Of a DNA stretch of 17,429 nt, positions 15,125 to 17,429 are shown in pieces. The position numbers were made by a program, and so were the translations under genes. Below the pieces are notes generated by a model. It was not told where the DNA came from and ran no database searches. It saw only the letters and a list, made by a program, of their open reading frames with translations. Origin of the DNA: JBEEPE01 sp964489645 (lineage in GTDB: Bacteria > Verrucomicrobiota > Verrucomicrobiia > Chthoniobacterales > Chthoniobacteraceae); NCBI GenBank assembly GCA_964489645.1, contig CAZAZT010000087.1, positions 1 to 17,429 of the forward strand. The letters are read 5' to 3'. How positions within the stretch are numbered: the first letter of the stretch is position 1; every line of letters begins with the position of its first letter.

Positions 15125-15406
15125 CTAACCAAGAATCTGCTGCACCACAGCACGCATCACCGCTGGTGACGGATAGCTTGCGGAGGCGGACAACTCGCGC
15201 GCACGAGCAATGGCTTGATCGCTCACCTCAGGCAAACGTTGTGTCTTTGCTTCCTCAAGCCTCTGCAAAAGACTCGTCGTGAAATTCGCTCTCAGGGCAT
15301 CCCCCACCGATGAAACCTGTAAATCTGCCAGAGCCGCAGACGGAGGAACCGCCAGCATCTTCACCGGCGCCATCTTGGGAGAACTGGGGTCAAATGAGAT
15401 ATTCAT
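15125..15406 (-). CDS. Small flagellar-cluster protein, possibly FlgM-like anti-sigma-28 factor
   Basis: A 93-residue protein with no signal peptide. The first half is Pro/Ala-rich and probably disordered; the second is helical: VSSVGDALRANFTTSLLQRLEEAK, then SDQAIARARELSASASYPSPAVMRAVVQQIL. That last stretch has the outline of the FlgM C-terminal sigma-binding helices ('vaelR..i..g.Y.....ia..il'), and length is close to FlgM (about 95). A near-consensus sigma-28 promoter stands directly upstream, as at several known flgM genes. The similarity is weak, so another late flagellar protein is possible. I placed the start at the ATG at 15406 (AGGG 5 bases upstream); the frame to 15475 would override the promoter. 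Because the promoter is so close, Met12 or Met17 could be the true start. It precedes fliS by 95 bases. Confidence 0.6.
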   Translation of the reverse strand: MNISFDPSSPKMAPVKMLAVPPSAALADLQVSSVGDALRANFTTSLLQRLEEAKTQRLPEVSDQAIARARELSASASYPSPAVMRAVVQQILG

Positions 15407-15419
15407 GGCTACCCTAGTA

Positions 15420-15446
15420 TTCTCGGCAAAGAATCGGGAAAGTTTA
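15420..15446 (-). promoter_or_regulatory. Sigma-28 (FliA) promoter
   Basis: Read on the minus strand, TAAACTTT (15446-15439) is followed after 11 bases by GCCGAGAA (15427-15420). The E. coli/Salmonella FliA consensus is TAAAGTTT-N11-GCCGATAA, so each element matches at 7 of 8 positions and the spacing is exact. It lies in the 87-base gap upstream of the FlgM-like gene and points towards it, fliS and the genes beyond. The -10 element ends only 13 bases before the annotated ATG, so the leader would be very short. This is the strongest regulatory signal in the window and indicates class-3 (late) flagellar control. Confidence 0.8.
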
Positions 15447-15493
15447 GGCGAAAATGGGGCAAATGCCCTATCCACTCGACCCCAGCCCTCTCA

Positions 15494-16171
15494 TCACTCA
15501 CCCACTCGATCCTTGCGCAAACTCCGGAATGATGCAAAGGCCGCAAAACGCGCAAAACGCTTCGGACTCAACAAAATCGCGCCGCCATCCTCCTTGACCG
15601 GGAAGTTCTCCTTTCCCAAGGCCATGCCGAAAGCACGAGCAGCCATCGCCGTCTGCTCGTTCCCCGCGTCGTATAAAGCGTCACTCGCCCAATGGATCCG
15701 TCCCGCCGCCACGTCAACCAACTTGCACCGCACCCCCATGGAGACAGGTCGGTACGGCGAATAGGACGTCAAATCAACAAACATCACCCCCTCCGCCCCA
15801 TACACATCCCGCATTTTCCGGAAAAAATCTACGCTCACAGGCTCAACCGACGAGATCTCCCGCCGCCCCATGATCGTCTCCATGTCCGCCCGAGATACAC
15901 TCACAACCTCAAATGCGCTCAACTTGCTCAACTCCGCCAAGAAAGCGTCATCGATGTCCTTCATCACCAATCCCGTGTACTTCTCGTTGTAAACAGGCAA
16001 AATCACCACTCTGCGCATCAGGTGCCCAGGACCATCCGTCGGTCGGAACCAATTCTCGGGCACCTCATTCCTCACCGGAATCCTCACCGTACGCCGCTTC
16101 ATCGATTCGCACGCAACACACAACAGCGCTAACGCCAAAAGCATGCAGAGACGAAAAAAGCCGTTCCGCAT
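15494..16171 (-). CDS. CsgG/TolB-N-like lipoprotein in the flagellar cluster
   Basis: A 225-residue protein starting MRNGFFRLCMLLALALLCVAC, a lipoprotein-type signal with Cys21 as the likely lipid-modified residue. The lipobox is imperfect because position -3 is Cys rather than Leu/Val. The mature part has the order of strands and helices seen in CsgG-, FlgT- and GNA1162-like proteins: RRVVILPVYNE, DAFLAELSKLSAFEVVSVSRADMETIMGRRE, MRDVYGAEGVMFVDLTSYSPYRPVSMGVRCKLVDVAAGRIHWASDALYDAG. That pattern fits outer-membrane assembly or accessory factors. Being between fliD and the FlgM-like gene suggests a flagellar envelope part, but no known fli/flg gene matches. Start at the ATG at 16171 was chosen because it gives the signal peptide; frames to 16273 or 16342 add a non-signal extension. 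It is 172 bases after the fliD stop. Confidence 0.7.
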   Translation of the reverse strand: MRNGFFRLCMLLALALLCVACESMKRRTVRIPVRNEVPENWFRPTDGPGHLMRRVVILPVYNEKYTGLVMKDIDDAFLAELSKLSAFEVVSVSRADMETIMGRREISSVEPVSVDFFRKMRDVYGAEGVMFVDLTSYSPYRPVSMGVRCKLVDVAAGRIHWASDALYDAGNEQTAMAARAFGMALGKENFPVKEDGGAILLSPKRFARFAAFASFRSLRKDRVGE

Positions 16172-16309
16172 CCCACAAAACCCCGCAACCCCCGCACCCG
16201 TAACAGGTACCTTCAAACACCGAGTGGCACCCTTGAACACACCGCCAAAATCGTTTTTTTCCTTCGTGTACATGCTCTCAATACCGCGAGTGCGGCGCCT
16301 CGTGCCATA

Positions 16310-16324
16310 GCCATTTTCACGCCA
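16310..16324 (-). promoter_or_regulatory. Sigma-54-like promoter candidate between fliD and the lipoprotein gene
   Basis: On the minus strand TGGCGTG (16324-16318) is followed by a TGGCT-type -12 element, with GG and GC (16311-16310) exactly ten bases apart. It keeps TGGC and the last G of the -24 box, but not the full consensus. It starts about 20 bases beyond the fliD stop and would give a leader of roughly 130 bases to the lipoprotein ATG. Candidate only. Confidence 0.28.
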
Positions 16325-16343
16325 ACCCCTCCACGACCCCATC

Positions 16344-17429
16344 TCACTTCTTGGAGCTAGACGAAGAAAATCCCGACAACGACCCCGTGAGCGCAGAAAG
16401 CTGGGTCTGCACCTGCTGCTGCGCCTGCTCCATCTGAATAAAACTCCGCTCCAAAGCGGACTGCCTCTGTTTCAAAAGCCGCTCCATATCCGCAATCTGT
16501 TTGTCGATGGTCTTGCTCCGACTCGTAAGCGACTTTTTCTGGATTTCGAACAACCCATTATAACCAATAACGGTGTTCAAATAATAATCGAGACGCTCGG
16601 CAACACCCTGCGTCGGGTAAACCACGTCGAACTTCGTGGCCCCCGTTGAGGTGGTCGCAACCCCGGCGTTCGTAAAAAACTTTTCGACGTCCGAAGAATA
16701 AGATGCCAACGCACTCTGTAGCTTGGCCGAATCCTTGATGTACAAGTCGCCACTCGTCCCTCGAAACGCCAACCCTAACTGGTCCATCTGCGTGTAACGC
16801 GCAGTGCTTGAGGTTTTCAGCGCAACACCGCTCCCACTCAAGGTCGCAGCACTACTGATGGTCACCGTGTTCGTCGCTGTATCGATGGCGGTCACCTTCG
16901 CCCCGCTCGGAATGCCAATGCCAGACACCTCCGCCCCAACCTTCAATGCGCTCAACCCCGCCCCCGTCACCGTCAAATCCAATGAGCCAGAAGTCGTTGA
17001 AACCGACAGCGTCGGCCCCGTCATCGGAGTGAAAATGAACTTGCGAAGACTGGACGCCACCCCCATCAGATCCCGATTCCCAGACAACACCGATGTGGTC
17101 ACCTTACCATCCGTACTGGTGATCTTCGTGCTATCTTCGATGTCCTGACGTACCGCGTTGTACGCATCGATAAATGCTTTCACCTTCGCGAGTGATGCAG
17201 CGGAATCCGCCGACACGGAAAAAGTCGTCTTTCCAGTCTCGGATACTTTCAGGGAGACCCCTTCAAAACCCGCATCCGAAAGGTCTAACGTGTCCGTGAC
17301 GCTCTGAAAATTCGCATCTCCCGTGCCCACAGGCACCCCATCCTTGGTCACAGAATACTTATAAACACTACCGTAAACCGACGCATCCTCGTCCAAATCC
17401 AAGACCCCAAGCGTCGGAGCGGCCCCGCT
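16344..17429 (-). CDS. fliD: Flagellar hook-associated protein 2 (filament cap), C-terminal part
   Basis: The gene enters from the right edge, so the N-terminus is missing; 361 codons remain and the frame is open to base 17429. A TTG at 17402 is an apparent start only. FliD caps the growing flagellar filament outside the cell and helps flagellin fold. Seen here are DAGFEGVSLKVSETGKTTFSVSADSAASLAKVKAFIDAYNAVRQDIEDST (typical FliD_C entry), DQLGLAFRGTSGDLYIKDSAKLQSALA, DVEKFFTN and, at the end, the long coiled coil KSLTSRSKTIDKQIADMERLLKQRQSALERSFIQMEQAQQQVQTQLSAL. About 72 residues (bases 16803-17018) of a beta-rich, Ser/Thr/Gly-rich sequence interrupt the core. It heads the block with the lipoprotein, FlgM-like gene and fliS, a common late-flagellar arrangement. 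Confidence 0.93.
   Translation of the reverse strand, partial: SGAAPTLGVLDLDEDASVYGSVYKYSVTKDGVPVGTGDANFQSVTDTLDLSDAGFEGVSLKVSETGKTTFSVSADSAASLAKVKAFIDAYNAVRQDIEDSTKITSTDGKVTTSVLSGNRDLMGVASSLRKFIFTPMTGPTLSVSTTSGSLDLTVTGAGLSALKVGAEVSGIGIPSGAKVTAIDTATNTVTISSAATLSGSGVALKTSSTARYTQMDQLGLAFRGTSGDLYIKDSAKLQSALASYSSDVEKFFTNAGVATTSTGATKFDVVYPTQGVAERLDYYLNTVIGYNGLFEIQKKSLTSRSKTIDKQIADMERLLKQRQSALERSFIQMEQAQQQVQTQLSALTGSLSGFSSSSSKK
16803..17018 (-). other. Inserted beta-rich domain within FliD
   Basis: About 72 codons with the outline GSLDLTVTGAGLSALKVGAEV, IPSGAKVTAIDTATNTVTIS and LSGSGVALKTSS sit between the conserved parts SLRKFIFTPM and YTQMDQLGLAF. The strand-turn pattern (gl.vG..VsG.gIp.Ga.Vt.idt.tntvtiS) is of the type found in surface fibre and adhesin-like proteins. 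The boundaries are estimated by eye. Confidence 0.55.

Noticed and set aside
15103..15125. Direct repeat CCCCAAAAAC twice, 13 bases apart, after the FlgM-like gene
   Set aside because: Short and low-complexity, at the end of the gene. There is no dyad or known binding site, so it is likely chance.
16296..16307. A TGGCACG (minus strand, 16307-16301) as sigma-54 -24 element
   Set aside because: The following GC is 11 rather than 10 bases away, so spacing is wrong. The nearby site at 16310-16324 fits better.

Overview
The window is bacterial chromosome with a fairly high GC content. It is densely packed with protein-coding genes; every gap between genes is under 200 bases. The flagellar genes (fliD, fliS), the SD-preceded starts and the housekeeping set (purA, purD, rph, uppS, pabB/trpE-like) point to a motile Gram-negative. 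The style of the proteins (a DUF6572-like protein, an MECR-type enoyl reductase, exported cysteine-rich proteins, a secreted BD-FAE-like hydrolase) fits Verrucomicrobiota best, but this is an inference from general resemblance; Planctomycetota or other PVC relatives are not excluded. No rRNA, tRNA, CRISPR array, insertion sequence or phage gene was seen.

Layout. (1) 1-3391, all on the minus strand, read right to left: an exported protein built from ten CxxC pairs, then rph (RNase PH), a small one-helix membrane protein, a secreted alpha/beta hydrolase, and the first 164 residues of a PabB/TrpE-type enzyme that leaves the window at base 1. (2) 3392-3588 is the divergent promoter region. (3) 3589-7140, plus strand: purA, uppS and an NtrC-type sigma-54 activator whose phosphoacceptor Asp is a Glu. 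(4) 7205-17429, minus strand, twelve co-directional genes. Read right to left they are fliD (cut at the window edge), a CsgG/TolB-like lipoprotein, a FlgM-like protein behind a near-consensus sigma-28 promoter, fliS, a FliT/FlgN-like protein, a receiver-HD-GYP regulator with a degenerate active site, a DUF6572-like protein with cysteine-rich tails, a 2-enoyl thioester reductase, a membrane-anchored C39-like peptidase, purD, an S41-like protein with no catalytic Ser/Lys, and a mannose-1-phosphate guanylyltransferase.

How it fits together. The right end is a late-flagellar block: filament cap, its chaperones, a possible anti-sigma factor and an own sigma-28 promoter. A c-di-GMP-type regulator lies directly behind it. 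The middle minus-strand genes are metabolic or envelope-related and are joined by very short or overlapping junctions (ATGA, TGA-G-ATG, 9-base gap), suggesting translational coupling. A recurring theme is loss of active-site residues: the sigma-54 activator, the HD-GYP protein and the S41 protein have each lost key residues, so they probably act as binding or constitutive versions of their families.

Composition. The plus strand is strongly C-rich over G across the whole window, in genes of either direction. Plus-strand genes favour C-ending codons and minus-strand genes favour G-ending ones. This is a replication-type skew with the minus strand as the probable leading strand, and it also produces many long antisense open frames that are not genes.
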